A DNA stretch of 64,000 nucleotides from positions 62,001-126,000 of the forward strand of contig NZ_JBJHZZ010000004.1 of the NCBI RefSeq assembly GCF_045310675.1. The letters run 5' to 3'. Below are positions 43,734 through 51,323 of this stretch, piece by piece. Made by a program: the position numbers and the translations under genes. The DNA is from Clostridium_AT stratigraminis. GTDB taxonomy: Bacteria > Bacillota > Clostridia > Clostridiales > Clostridiaceae. A model generated the notes under the pieces. It saw nothing but the letters and a program-made list of their open reading frames with translations. It had not been told where the DNA came from and ran no database searches. Numbering within the stretch: position 1 is the first letter of the stretch; each line of letters opens with the position of its first letter.

Positions 43734-44024
43734 TTATTTTTTATCCTTTTTACGAAATATTGATAACCCGCCAAATCCGCTTATTATGGCCATATAAAAT
43801 CCGAAATCATACCACTAGCCTGTATTTATAGTTTCATATACCCGTATCCCCTTTTTAAATAACCCTAATATAAGAGAAAGTGGAGCGATCCAACCATGCC
43901 AAACGCCCCAAAAGAAGCCAGCAGGTTTTGAAGCAGTATAAGTACCGTCTCCTGGAACACAGCCAGTTAGTGTAAGTATAATAATAATGGAAAAAATACT
44001 TAAAATAATAATTTTCTTTTTCAT
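43734..44024 (-). pseudogene. Small lipoprotein/membrane protein interrupted by TAG
   Basis: ATG 44024 follows AGGAGGTAAAT. It encodes a lipoprotein signal (lipobox LTGC) and a conserved-looking membrane part containing GFFWGVWHGWIAPLSLI. Codon 70 (43815-43817) is TAG. The same frame continues WYDFGFYMAIISGFGG and a basic tail to TAA at 43734, giving 96 codons. As I recall the family, NTG is followed by WWYDFGFY, so TAG replaces TGG by one base. The truncated 69-residue form may still be made. Function is unknown. Confidence 0.75.
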
Positions 44025-44290
44025 ATTTACCTCCTATAATCCCTTTCTTAATTAGATAAGAATAATTATTACACTTCAATTAATATTTTAATAATCAATT
44101 AAAGTATAAGTTATATCCTATGCTTTTAATAAGTCAATGGGTGGTACTTGATTTATATAACTAATTATATGTTATTTTATGTATAATAAGAAATTGCTTA
44201 ATGATTTTATTTTTTACATGTTGTACCTTATAACTTTATGAAACAGAATTTAGCATATTCACTATATTGTAAATTTATAAAATGTATGAT
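44025..44290. other. Intergenic region without recognised gene
   Basis: This AT-rich divergent region separates the interrupted lipoprotein gene from the ROK regulator gene. It presumably holds both promoters. No open frame with a convincing ribosome site was seen. Confidence 0.5.
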
Positions 44291-44332
44291 AAACTTATCA
44301 CATAAACTTTATAAAGTTTGCGTAATAAGTTT
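44291..44332 (+). promoter_or_regulatory. Concentric operator before the ROK regulator gene
   Basis: A perfect 16-bp palindrome AAACTTTATAAAGTTT (44304-44319) is enclosed by a second perfect dyad, AAACTTAT (44291-44298) and ATAAGTTT (44325-44332). Both centre on 44311.5, some 20-60 bases before the start codon. This is the layout expected for self-repression by the adjacent ROK regulator. Confidence 0.6.
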
Positions 44333-44352
44333 AAATACATAGGAGTGATACC

Positions 44353-45402
44353 TTGAGTAAGCTTTCAGGAAGACCAAATATTTTAAAAAAAGTAAACAAT
44401 GATATTATAAAAAACGCCTTAAAAACTATGGGTTCAGCTACAAAAGCAGAACTTGCAAAAGAAACAGGAATCAGCCTTACAACGGTGGGTCTTATACTTT
44501 CTGCCTTAATTAGTGAGGATGAGGTTTTAAATCAAGGTTTCGATGAATCCAGCGGCGGAAGAAGAGCCGAGCGATATACCTTAAACTTAAATCACTCCCT
44601 AGCAGCTGTCTTATGCGTTGAAGATAAATATATTGATTACGCAATTGGAAATACCGCAGGTGATTTAATTGAAGATGACAGATACCAAATTGTACAAGGC
44701 AAACATATGGAAGCTGTTGAAGCCTTAATCAGAATTTTAATAAAAAAATATAATTCCATTAAATATATAGGCCTAGGGGTCCCTTCTGCTGTTGATAACG
44801 GCCGCCTTTTTACAGGAAGTAAATTAAAGGAATGGTACAGTTTTAATGTTAAAGAATATCTTGAAACAAAATATAAGTTACCAATTATAATAGAAAATGA
44901 CCTTAATGCTATAGCAACTGGCTTTGCTTATAATAGATTAAAAGAAGCCGGCCTTTATGATTCTGAGTCTTTAAATATGGTATATATTAATTTTACAGAA
45001 GATGGTACAGGTGCAGGCATAATTGCAAATGGAAAACTGGTTAGAGGCTTTTCCCATTATGCTGGTGAGGTTGGATTTCTTAAGCTTAGTAATGGAAGAA
45101 CCTTGGACAATATTGTAAATGAAAGTAATACAATTGAGGAATATGTTTCAGTAATTGCTGCTACTATATCAGTTATTAACTGTATTATTAATCCAGAATA
45201 CATTGTTATTGGAGGAGAAAATTTTAAGTTTGAGTATCTCCATATGATAAACGAATATTGCTCAAATTATATTGATGAAAATATAAGACCAGAAATTATA
45301 CCTGCTGAGGACAGCAGAATGGATTATATTTCTGGAATAATGCATCTGACTATAGAAGATATGACCTCTGGTATTAGATTGATTAAATCAAAAAAATTAT
45401 AG
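44353..45402 (+). CDS. ROK-family transcriptional regulator, atypical
   Basis: This 349-residue protein has an N-terminal winged helix (ATKAELAKETGISLTTVGLIL) and a ROK sugar-kinase-like body with GLGVPSAVD, ENDLNAIA and GTGAGII. The zinc-binding CxCGxxGC loop found in most ROK proteins is absent; after YAGEVGFLKLSNG the sequence runs directly into a helical segment. It may therefore be a pure regulator. TTG 44353 follows AGGAG. It is probably the first gene of a unit with the PHP phosphatase 18 bases downstream. Confidence 0.88.
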   Translation: MSKLSGRPNILKKVNNDIIKNALKTMGSATKAELAKETGISLTTVGLILSALISEDEVLNQGFDESSGGRRAERYTLNLNHSLAAVLCVEDKYIDYAIGNTAGDLIEDDRYQIVQGKHMEAVEALIRILIKKYNSIKYIGLGVPSAVDNGRLFTGSKLKEWYSFNVKEYLETKYKLPIIIENDLNAIATGFAYNRLKEAGLYDSESLNMVYINFTEDGTGAGIIANGKLVRGFSHYAGEVGFLKLSNGRTLDNIVNESNTIEEYVSVIAATISVINCIINPEYIVIGGENFKFEYLHMINEYCSNYIDENIRPEIIPAEDSRMDYISGIMHLTIEDMTSGIRLIKSKKL

Positions 45403-45420
45403 ACAAATAAGGAGGAAGCT

Positions 45421-46179
45421 ATGTTTGATTCTCATGTTCACACTAAATTCTCTACTGATTCTAAAATGGAAATCACAGATGCAATTAATGCTTCTAGCAA
45501 ACTTAATTTAGGACTAATAATAACTGAGCACATGGATGTGGGCTTTCCATCTATTGATAGCAACACCTTTTGTATAGCTGATTTCTTTAATGAATATTCA
45601 AACTACAGAAGTGATAAACTTCTCCTTGGAGTAGAACTTGGAATGCGCCCAGATTTAATAGACCAAGTAAAAAATGTTGCTGTCTCCTACCCTTTTGATC
45701 AAATTATAGGTTCTGTTCATGTTGTAGATAAGATGGATGCCTATCCAAAAAGCTTTTATGAAGGCCGCAGCAAAACTGAGGTTTATGGGCAATATTTAAA
45801 ATATATGATTAGATGTATAAAAACTCATGATTTTATTGACACTCTAGGTCATATTGATTATATAGCAAGATACAATGATTATTTTGATAAAGAGCTCTAC
45901 TATGATGAATATATAGAATATATTGATGAAATACTGAAGCTTCTAGCTGATAAAGGAAAGGCTATAGAAATAAATGCTAGTAGATTATCTAAACACGATG
46001 CAGCTGTAAACCTAACAAAGATTTACAAGCGTTTTAAGGAGCTTGGAGGTAAATATGTAACTATTGGCTCTGATGCTCATTCCCAGGAGAGCATTGGAAG
46101 GAACTTTAACATTGCCAAAGAGATTTGTGATGCCTGCAATCTCAGAATAGTGCATTTTAAAGAAAGGAAGATGGTGTAG
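45421..46179 (+). CDS. PHP-domain histidinol-phosphatase family protein (HisJ-like)
   Basis: This 252-residue metal-dependent phosphatase of the PHP superfamily starts MFDSHVHTKFSTDS (metal ligands), with TEHMD, GSVHVVD, GHIDYIARY and GSDAHS following. Such proteins are often histidinol phosphatases, but no histidine genes are nearby. Cotranscription with a sugar-kinase-type regulator suggests a sugar-phosphate substrate instead. The ATG follows AAGGAGGAAGCT. Confidence 0.88.
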   Translation: MFDSHVHTKFSTDSKMEITDAINASSKLNLGLIITEHMDVGFPSIDSNTFCIADFFNEYSNYRSDKLLLGVELGMRPDLIDQVKNVAVSYPFDQIIGSVHVVDKMDAYPKSFYEGRSKTEVYGQYLKYMIRCIKTHDFIDTLGHIDYIARYNDYFDKELYYDEYIEYIDEILKLLADKGKAIEINASRLSKHDAAVNLTKIYKRFKELGGKYVTIGSDAHSQESIGRNFNIAKEICDACNLRIVHFKERKMV

Positions 46180-46204
46180 GTCTTATTTAGCTATACCATC
46201 TTCC
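46166..46204 (+). terminator. Terminator overlapping the PHP gene stop
   Basis: GGAAGATGGTGTAG and CTATACCATCTTCC (14 bp, one G-T pair) have an 11-base loop and trailing CTTTTAAT. The left arm contains the last codons of the PHP gene. It may also stop xpt transcripts from the other side. Confidence 0.75.
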
Positions 46205-46248
46205 CTTTTAATATCTAATTTTTATCTTAGTAAAACATGATATTTATT

Positions 46249-46821
46249 TTATTTAAAGATTACCTTCCCATCATTAAAGCTTTCAATTATCGCTAGTGAC
46301 TCTACCTCTATTCCTAAATCTTCAAGGTCCCTTCTTCCCTTTTGAAAGCCCTTTTCTATTACAATCCCAACTCCTGCTACTTCAGCCTTTGCTTGTTTTA
46401 CCAAATCAATAAGTCCTAGAGCTGCTTTTCCATTAGCAAGAAAATCATCGATAATTAATACCTTGTCCTTTTCATCTATAAAATTTTTATTTACTTTAAC
46501 ATTATAGGTTTGTTTCTTTGTATAAGAATATACTTCTGATTCATAAGCATTCTCAACAAAATTAGCACCTGTATGTTTTTTTGCGAAAATTACTGGAACA
46601 TAATCAAAATATTGAGATGCAATAGCTGCTATGCCTATACCAGACACTTCTAAAGTTAGTATTTTTGTAACTTCTTTATTTTCAAATCTTCTTTTAAATT
46701 CCTTTCCCATTTCATTAAATAATTTAATGTCCATTTGGTGATTAATAAATGAATCAACTTTAAGAATATTACCATTAATCACTCTTCCATCCTTAATAAT
46801 CTTGTCTTTTAAACTCCTCAT
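46249..46821 (-). CDS. xpt: Xanthine phosphoribosyltransferase
   Basis: Xpt salvages xanthine to XMP with PRPP. The 190-residue protein starts MRSLKDKIIKDGRVINGNIL and has the PRPP-binding motif VLIIDDFLANGKA. The ATG follows AAGGAGGATTTTTC. It is controlled by a guanine riboswitch 255-325 bases upstream, as xpt is in Bacillus. No permease gene follows it here. Confidence 0.96.
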   Translation of the reverse strand: MRSLKDKIIKDGRVINGNILKVDSFINHQMDIKLFNEMGKEFKRRFENKEVTKILTLEVSGIGIAAIASQYFDYVPVIFAKKHTGANFVENAYESEVYSYTKKQTYNVKVNKNFIDEKDKVLIIDDFLANGKAALGLIDLVKQAKAEVAGVGIVIEKGFQKGRRDLEDLGIEVESLAIIESFNDGKVIFK

Positions 46822-46935
46822 GAAAAATCCTCCTTTTTTTTAGTAACACTAAGTATTTTAAACAGTTCCCTACCGATAACAACTATTGGTATCTTTGTAC
46901 AATGACTCCATAGCAATAGATTTCTACATAAAAAA

Positions 46936-46965
46936 ATCCTAGGCACTAGTTATTCTGCCTAGGAT
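46936..46965 (-). terminator. Second terminator in the xpt leader
   Basis: ATCCTAGGCA and TGCCTAGGAT (10 bp, 10-base loop) are followed on the minus strand by seven T. It lies 114 bases before the xpt start and downstream of another leader hairpin. Confidence 0.8.
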
Positions 46966-47012
46966 CATATAAACGTAATTAGTCTTACATAAGTGTACGC
47001 AGCCAAAAAAAC

Positions 47013-47054
47013 TACATTATAAAAAATATAGTTGTTGAAATTACGTATAATGTA
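47013..47054 (-). terminator. Riboswitch-proximal terminator in the xpt leader
   Basis: TACATTATA pairs with TATAATGTA (9 bp) and is followed by GTTTTTTTGG on the minus strand, 22 bases after the aptamer. The segment 47042-47050 (TTATACGTA on the minus strand) is complementary, with a bulge, to the 3' side of the aptamer P1 helix (47070-47082). It can thus form an antiterminator when no ligand is bound. This pairing scheme is inferred by eye. Confidence 0.65.
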
Positions 47055-47075
47055 AAAAAAAGTATTTGCTTATAC

Positions 47076-47144
47076 AATCGTAGTCAGGTAGTTTACGGCC
47101 TCCTGGTAGAAACGTTCAAACCATATCATTGAACATATACGATG
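47076..47144 (-). ncRNA. Guanine riboswitch aptamer (purine class)
   Basis: The minus strand shows the purine-riboswitch core: P1 ATCGTA/TACGAT, a conserved first loop with GATATGG, the GTTTCTACC segment, CCGTAAA in the second hairpin loop, and closing GACTACGA. The base that decides ligand type is C (GACTA rather than GATTA), so guanine or hypoxanthine is expected. It lies in the xpt leader and should switch xpt off when guanine is plentiful. Confidence 0.95.
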
Positions 47145-47193
47145 CGAATATATATTTTATATAATATAAAATTATTCGTGAAATTATAAGTTT

Positions 47194-47221
47194 ATTATAC
47201 ACATTATTATCATTTATGCAA
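47194..47221 (-). promoter_or_regulatory. xpt promoter
   Basis: TTGCAT (47216-47221) and TATAAT (47194-47199) are spaced by 16 bases on the minus strand, about 50 bases before the aptamer. They fit a sigma-A promoter for the riboswitch transcript. Confidence 0.65.
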
Positions 47222-47268
47222 ATACCTATTTTACATCTTCATTACTTAAATTTAAATCTATATCTTTC

Positions 47269-47748
47269 TTACATTTTAACTATAGGCGTCCATATTTCAC
47301 ATTTATAATCCTTTGCCGATGGATCACCTGGATAATACACTTCTATATCTGGTGCATTTCCATGCTGGAAGCCTGTTTCTGGATACCATTCATTAAAGAC
47401 CTTTGACCATAAATTTATCAAAGTATCTGGCATAGGCCCTACTGATTCAAGTATAGCCCAATCTGCAGAAGGTATTTCTCTTTTTTCAAATTCAGTATCC
47501 TTTACATCATTTATATCTTGTATTGCAATCATATAAGAAAATTCCTGCTTAACTTCTTCAAAATCCATACATATACCTAACAGCTTTTCTGAGCTGTTAA
47601 GCTTAATAATTTTGTCTGTTGTTCCATCAAAATTGCATTGTTCCCACAACTTAGCTAGTCTTTGGTTATGCTTCTCATCACCGTAGAATATCCTATAAAC
47701 CTTACCTATAACCTCAAAAGCCTCTTTCCTTACAATTTTGTAGTCCAT
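47269..47748 (-). CDS. GyrI-like effector-binding domain protein
   Basis: This 159-residue stand-alone domain is of the type attached to AraC- and MerR-family drug-sensing regulators (SOUL/GyrI-like). Typical features are the N-terminal YKIVRKEAFEVIGKV, a W near the middle (DWAILESVGPMPDTL), and the C-terminal EVYYPGD and EIWTPIVK. It binds small hydrophobic or cationic molecules in known members. No DNA-binding domain is present. It forms its own unit after xpt. Confidence 0.85.
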   Translation of the reverse strand: MDYKIVRKEAFEVIGKVYRIFYGDEKHNQRLAKLWEQCNFDGTTDKIIKLNSSEKLLGICMDFEEVKQEFSYMIAIQDINDVKDTEFEKREIPSADWAILESVGPMPDTLINLWSKVFNEWYPETGFQHGNAPDIEVYYPGDPSAKDYKCEIWTPIVKM

Positions 47749-47801
47749 ATATTCTGCTCCCTTTACATTTGTTTACTTGAATTCAAGAACTGCTCTAAGC
47801 T

Positions 47802-48035
47802 TTATTTTTGTATACCTAATAAATCTTCTGTCCTTTCATTCATGTACTTATAGGAATCAAATACACCCATATTATAGAATTCAGGTGCTAACTTTTCCGT
47901 TATAAAATTCAATACAAGATTTGCAGCTAAGTCTCCTAATTCCTCTTCTCTTTCATTCAAAAAATATGTTTTAATTTCTGAAGTCATATACTCCTTTTGG
48001 TCCTTAGTTAATTTAAAATTATCTTTAGGCTTCAC
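47802..48035 (-). CDS. DUF2164 family protein
   Basis: This 77-residue acidic protein has LTKDQKEYMTSEIKTYFLNE and LGDLAANLVLNFITEKLAPEFYNMGV, matching the small DUF2164 family of unknown function. The start is GTG 48035 after GGAG. It lies 54 bases before the GyrI-like gene on the same strand. Confidence 0.82.
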   Translation of the reverse strand: MKPKDNFKLTKDQKEYMTSEIKTYFLNEREEELGDLAANLVLNFITEKLAPEFYNMGVFDSYKYMNERTEDLLGIQK

Positions 48036-48103
48036 GTAAATTACTCCTTTTAAATTTAAATATGTTATATAATGTAATTAATGTGATTGGGAGAAGTTGA
48101 AAT

Positions 48104-48144
48104 AATGTTTGACCAAATATCTTCAAAATGTTTGGTTAAACATT
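48104..48144 (+). terminator. Hairpin with plus-strand T-run between two minus-strand genes
   Basis: AATGTTTGACCAAA and TTTGGTTAAACATT form a 14-bp stem (one mismatch) with a 13-base loop. Seven T follow on the plus strand only. Both flanking genes are on the minus strand, where it still may end crp transcripts, but its orientation suits a plus-strand RNA. Confidence 0.45.
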
Positions 48145-48210
48145 TTTTTATTTATTTTATTATATATAAAATTAACCTTAGTTACAAATTCTGTGCATAT
48201 AATATATTTG

Positions 48211-48900
48211 TTAAAGCGATTTAATATATAAATTTTTTGATAGTTCTCGGAGCTTTTCCACATTTAATATATATATTTTTTTATCTTCACAATTTATTAT
48301 GGATTTTGCTTCAAGCTCTTTTAAGGTTCTATTTAAGTGCCTGTAGGTTGCCCCTAAAAACTGTGCTATTTCTTCAAAAGTAGAATTCAAAATTATGTAG
48401 TTTTTATCTGTAATATGCTCTACCAAATAGCTGGATAACCTATTTATAAGGGGATATACAAAGTTATAAGAGCTATTATTTATGGTTGCAAAAAGCTTAT
48501 CACTTAAAGAGTCAATTAAATGATGTAGAAACTTCACATTATCAAAATATTTTTTTCTAAGTATTTCAGAAGGTATAGCAATTAAATAACTATCTTCTAC
48601 TGCTTCCACATTGCAGCGTATAGGAATGTTTTTTAAAAGTTCTAAATCTCCTATAGAATTAAATTCTTTATAAAACTTTAGGAGCATTGATTTGCCGTTT
48701 TCAAAAAGGTATGAAATTTTGATTTTCCCCTCTAATAGAAAATAATAATATTCAAGATTTGATTCTGCTTCAAATATATATTCTTCTCTTTCATAAAAAT
48801 GGAGCTGTGCATAATTTATTATTTCATGATCTAATAAGCCCTCAATATTAAACTTTTCAGTATAATACTTTAAAAGTTTATCATCGGAAATTCTTTTCAT
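48211..48900 (-). CDS. Crp/Fnr-family transcriptional regulator (YeiL-like)
   Basis: This protein of about 229 residues has an N-terminal cyclic-nucleotide-binding-type barrel (YYFLLEGKIKISYLFENGKS) and a C-terminal helix-turn-helix (FEEIAQFLGATYRHLNRTLKEL). It resembles the YeiL branch. No cysteine cluster for an iron-sulfur site was seen, so the signal is unknown. ATG 48900 follows AGGAGGGTAT; an upstream start at 48960 is not supported. A perfect palindrome lies 60 bases before the start. Confidence 0.88.
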   Translation of the reverse strand: MKRISDDKLLKYYTEKFNIEGLLDHEIINYAQLHFYEREEYIFEAESNLEYYYFLLEGKIKISYLFENGKSMLLKFYKEFNSIGDLELLKNIPIRCNVEAVEDSYLIAIPSEILRKKYFDNVKFLHHLIDSLSDKLFATINNSSYNFVYPLINRLSSYLVEHITDKNYIILNSTFEEIAQFLGATYRHLNRTLKELEAKSIINCEDKKIYILNVEKLRELSKNLYIKSL

Positions 48901-48960
48901 ATACCCTCCTGTATTCCTTATCCTGCACTGGAAGATTATTAATCTTTCAGCCTCCTTCAC

Positions 48961-48974
48961 ATGACATATGTCAT
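48961..48974. promoter_or_regulatory. Palindrome ATGACATATGTCAT before the Crp/Fnr gene
   Basis: This is a perfect 14-bp palindrome 61-74 bases upstream of the regulator's start codon, between it and the divergent HAD gene. Likely an operator for the regulator itself; not proven. Confidence 0.45.
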
Positions 48975-49092
48975 ATTCAAGTTCCTAGGAATATTGTAAT
49001 TTATTAATAAGGAATTGTAAATTGTTTGGTGCAGATTAAGGAAGACAGTTTGTATGATATAATTAGAGAAGCAAACTTATTAGGGGGAAAAT

Positions 49093-49782
49093 ATGAAATA
49101 CGAGATTATAATATTTGATGCTGATGAAACACTATTTGATTTTAAAAAATCTGAAAGAGATGCTTTTAAAAATGCAATGCTAGAATTTAATTTTAAATAT
49201 GATGAAAATTATCACTTGAAAATATACCATGATATTAATACTGCTATATGGAGGGAGTTTGAAGAAGGGCTAATAACACATAAGGTACTAAAGGTAGAGA
49301 GGTTTAAAAGATTATCAGATGCTTTAAAAGTTAACTTTGATGAAAGTTCCTTTGCAAAGTCCTATATGAAGCATTTAGCTAATGCCTCTTTTTTATATGA
49401 GGACAGCACGGACCTTGTAGAAAGCCTTCATAAAAATTATAAGCTTACTATAGTTACTAACGGTTTAACGGATGTTCAAGACAAAAGAATTAGAAAATCA
49501 ACTATAGCAAAATACTTTGAAAATATAGTTATTTCTGAGGAGATACTTGTATCTAAGCCAGATCCTAAAATCTTTGAGCACTCTTTAAACAGTATTAAGC
49601 ATACTGATAAAAGCAAGGTTCTAATGGTGGGTGACAGTTTAACCTCTGATATACAGGGTGGAATAAACTTTGGGATAGATACCTGCTGGTATAATCCTAA
49701 CAAAGTTCTAAACAGCTCAGAAATTAAGCCTACTTATGAGATTAATAGTTTAATGGAGCTTATAGATATTCTTGAAAAATAA
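49093..49782 (+). CDS. HAD-family pyrimidine nucleotidase (YjjG-like)
   Basis: This 229-residue HAD phosphatase has the nucleophile motif FDADETLFDF, VTNGL, the Lys motif SKPDPKIFEHSL and the acidic VGDSLTSDIQGG. Overall it matches YjjG-type noncanonical nucleotide phosphatases that clear damaged pyrimidine nucleotides. The start follows AGGGGGAAAAT. It is divergent from the Crp/Fnr gene. Confidence 0.88.
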   Translation: MKYEIIIFDADETLFDFKKSERDAFKNAMLEFNFKYDENYHLKIYHDINTAIWREFEEGLITHKVLKVERFKRLSDALKVNFDESSFAKSYMKHLANASFLYEDSTDLVESLHKNYKLTIVTNGLTDVQDKRIRKSTIAKYFENIVISEEILVSKPDPKIFEHSLNSIKHTDKSKVLMVGDSLTSDIQGGINFGIDTCWYNPNKVLNSSEIKPTYEINSLMELIDILEK

Positions 49783-49794
49783 TTGAATTTAAAA

Positions 49795-49824
49795 GGTCAA
49801 GATGTCATAAATTGAATCTTGACC
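49795..49824 (+). terminator. Terminator after the HAD gene
   Basis: GGTCAAGAT and ATCTTGACC (9 bp, extended by AAAA/TTTT) are followed by TTTTGTTTTTT. The anti-sigma gene ends just beyond it on the other strand. Confidence 0.85.
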
Positions 49825-49834
49825 CTTTTGTTTT

Positions 49835-50578
49835 TTAATGTAACTTAACCGTATCGTTTTTAAACCAATCCTTAGGTTCTATACTTTGTACAGAATTCTC
49901 ATCAATTTTCCAGGTATTCTTTTCATTTATTAATCTTAACCTTCCTTCAAATTTTATTGAAGTTATATCTGTTAAGTTGCCATCTTTAATATAGTTAGCT
50001 TTTACAGTATAATAAAAAACTGGCTGATTATCCTTTGAATTTGGTAAGTCGTTGTTAATTATCAAGCTATCTAATTTAACTTCACATTTTAAATTGTAGG
50101 CTGACCTTGGAATTACCAGAGCTGCACGTGTTGCTAAGAAATCATTAGAATATCTTTCTGTTAAATATGAAAGAAATTTTTTTGTCCTTTCGTCATTGGG
50201 ATATAATATGCTAATATTATCAAATGTATGATAATTTGAATAGTTAGTAAATTCAGTTAGAAAGCTAATAGCAACCTTCTTCGCATTTTCTATATCATTA
50301 TTATTTAAAGTTACTTCCTGTTTGCTGGAAGGGGAGATTTTAGAAGAGAAGCTGCCAATGTGCGTTACTAATATAGGTATTAGTATAATTATGAGCAAAA
50401 ACATAGCAACTTCTAACCACCCTGAAGTAGAATATAAATTGATCTTAAACCTCTTTTTTGGTGGAATCTTATTTTTAACCTGAGATTTTTCCCATATTTC
50501 ATCATAGGATGGAATGTCTATTACAATATTCTCTGCATAAGCATCCAGTGAATTTTTAATAAGCTTATCTAAATCCAT
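49835..50578 (-). CDS. Membrane-anchored anti-sigma-type protein
   Basis: This 247-residue protein has a short cytoplasmic N-terminal part (residues 1-50), one membrane segment (about 53-75, WLEVAMFLLIIILIPIL) and an extracellular domain of about 170 residues. It follows the ECF sigma gene with 1 base between them. That arrangement is standard for an anti-sigma factor, although no zinc-binding ZAS motif is seen. The outer domain likely senses an envelope signal. The assignment rests on context and topology. Confidence 0.72.
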   Translation of the reverse strand: MDLDKLIKNSLDAYAENIVIDIPSYDEIWEKSQVKNKIPPKKRFKINLYSTSGWLEVAMFLLIIILIPILVTHIGSFSSKISPSSKQEVTLNNNDIENAKKVAISFLTEFTNYSNYHTFDNISILYPNDERTKKFLSYLTERYSNDFLATRAALVIPRSAYNLKCEVKLDSLIINNDLPNSKDNQPVFYYTVKANYIKDGNLTDITSIKFEGRLRLINEKNTWKIDENSVQSIEPKDWFKNDTVKLH

Positions 50579-50579
50579 A

Positions 50580-51149
50580 TTATATCACCTCATTTCCATT
50601 TTCATTTATTTTTTCATCAATTAGAATCTTTAACTTTTTCCTTCCTCTTGATAGCCTTGCTTTTACTGTTCCCTCTGAACACTTCATAGCACTTGCTATT
50701 TCTTTAATTGTAAGATCATTGTAATAGAAAAGTATTATAGTAATTTTCTGAACCTCGGGTATTTTATTTATATAAGACATTATTTCATCATGAAGTTCAT
50801 TCTCTAAAAAACTATCCTCAGGAATAAAGTAAGATTTTTCTTCTGAAATTTCAATAAGATCATCTTCCTCATATAATAGCTGCGTCTTGGAGTTAATATT
50901 TATATGTTTCATACAGCAGTTAATAGTAATTGTATAAATCCAGGAGCTAAATGCAGAATTATGCAGAAGTGTATTAATATTCATATAAATTTTTATGAAT
51001 ACCTCCTGGACTATATCATGTGCATAAGATTTATCATTAACAATCAGATATGCAGTTTTATAAATTTTTTCACTATAGGTTTCATATAATATTTTAAAAG
51101 CAGCTTTATCATTATTTTTTAACCTATCTATTAGCTCCTCGTCAATCAT
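50580..51149 (-). CDS. ECF sigma-70 family RNA polymerase sigma factor
   Basis: This 189-residue sigma factor has region 2 (FKILYETYSEKIYKTAYLI, DIVQEVFIKIY) and region 4 (LTIKEIASAMKCSEGTVKARLSRGRKKL). The start at ATG 51149 follows GGGGAGATTCTATT. The matching membrane protein follows directly. An ECF-like promoter with TGCAACC is present upstream, suggesting self-activation. Small lipoproteins upstream on the same strand could be part of the regulon, but this is a guess. Confidence 0.92.
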   Translation of the reverse strand: MIDEELIDRLKNNDKAAFKILYETYSEKIYKTAYLIVNDKSYAHDIVQEVFIKIYMNINTLLHNSAFSSWIYTITINCCMKHININSKTQLLYEEDDLIEISEEKSYFIPEDSFLENELHDEIMSYINKIPEVQKITIILFYYNDLTIKEIASAMKCSEGTVKARLSRGRKKLKILIDEKINENGNEVI

Positions 51150-51179
51150 AATAGAATCTCCCCTTTTACCTTTCTATTG

Positions 51180-51211
51180 TATAAGATTAACAAATAATAA
51201 AAAAGGTTGCA
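51180..51211 (-). promoter_or_regulatory. Possible ECF-type promoter of the sigma factor gene
   Basis: TGCAACC (51205-51211) followed by T-runs, and CTTATA (51180-51185), fit the general ECF pattern of an AAC-type -35 with a -10 near 16-17 bases further. It is 31 bases before the start codon. Confidence 0.45.
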
Positions 51212-51258
51212 ATTTTATGGAATTTATTTTAAAAATATTAAAATATCAAGAAATAAGA

Positions 51259-51305
51259 TGAACCCTACACAGCAGATTTTTTTATTATCTATTCTGTAGG
51301 GTTCA
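51259..51305 (-). terminator. Terminator after the 89-residue lipoprotein gene
   Basis: TGAACCCTACA and TGTAGGGTTCA form a perfect 11-bp stem with a 25-base loop, 19 bases past the lipoprotein stop. Confidence 0.65.
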
Positions 51306-51323
51306 TATTCTTATTATTATTAA

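Noticed and set aside
43815..43817. Pyrrolysine or programmed read-through at TAG
   Set aside because: No downstream stem-loop or pyl genes are visible, and the site lines up with an expected Trp codon; a point mutation is simpler.
43855..44079. 74-codon open frame overlapping the lipoprotein gene
   Set aside because: It is out of frame with the lipoprotein, rich in Tyr and Trp of no recognisable pattern, and has no proper ribosome site; the lipoprotein frame with signal peptide explains the DNA.
46850..46920. Possible 13-codon leader peptide in the xpt leader
   Set aside because: A short ATG-to-TAG frame exists but has no ribosome site, and the riboswitch already explains regulation.
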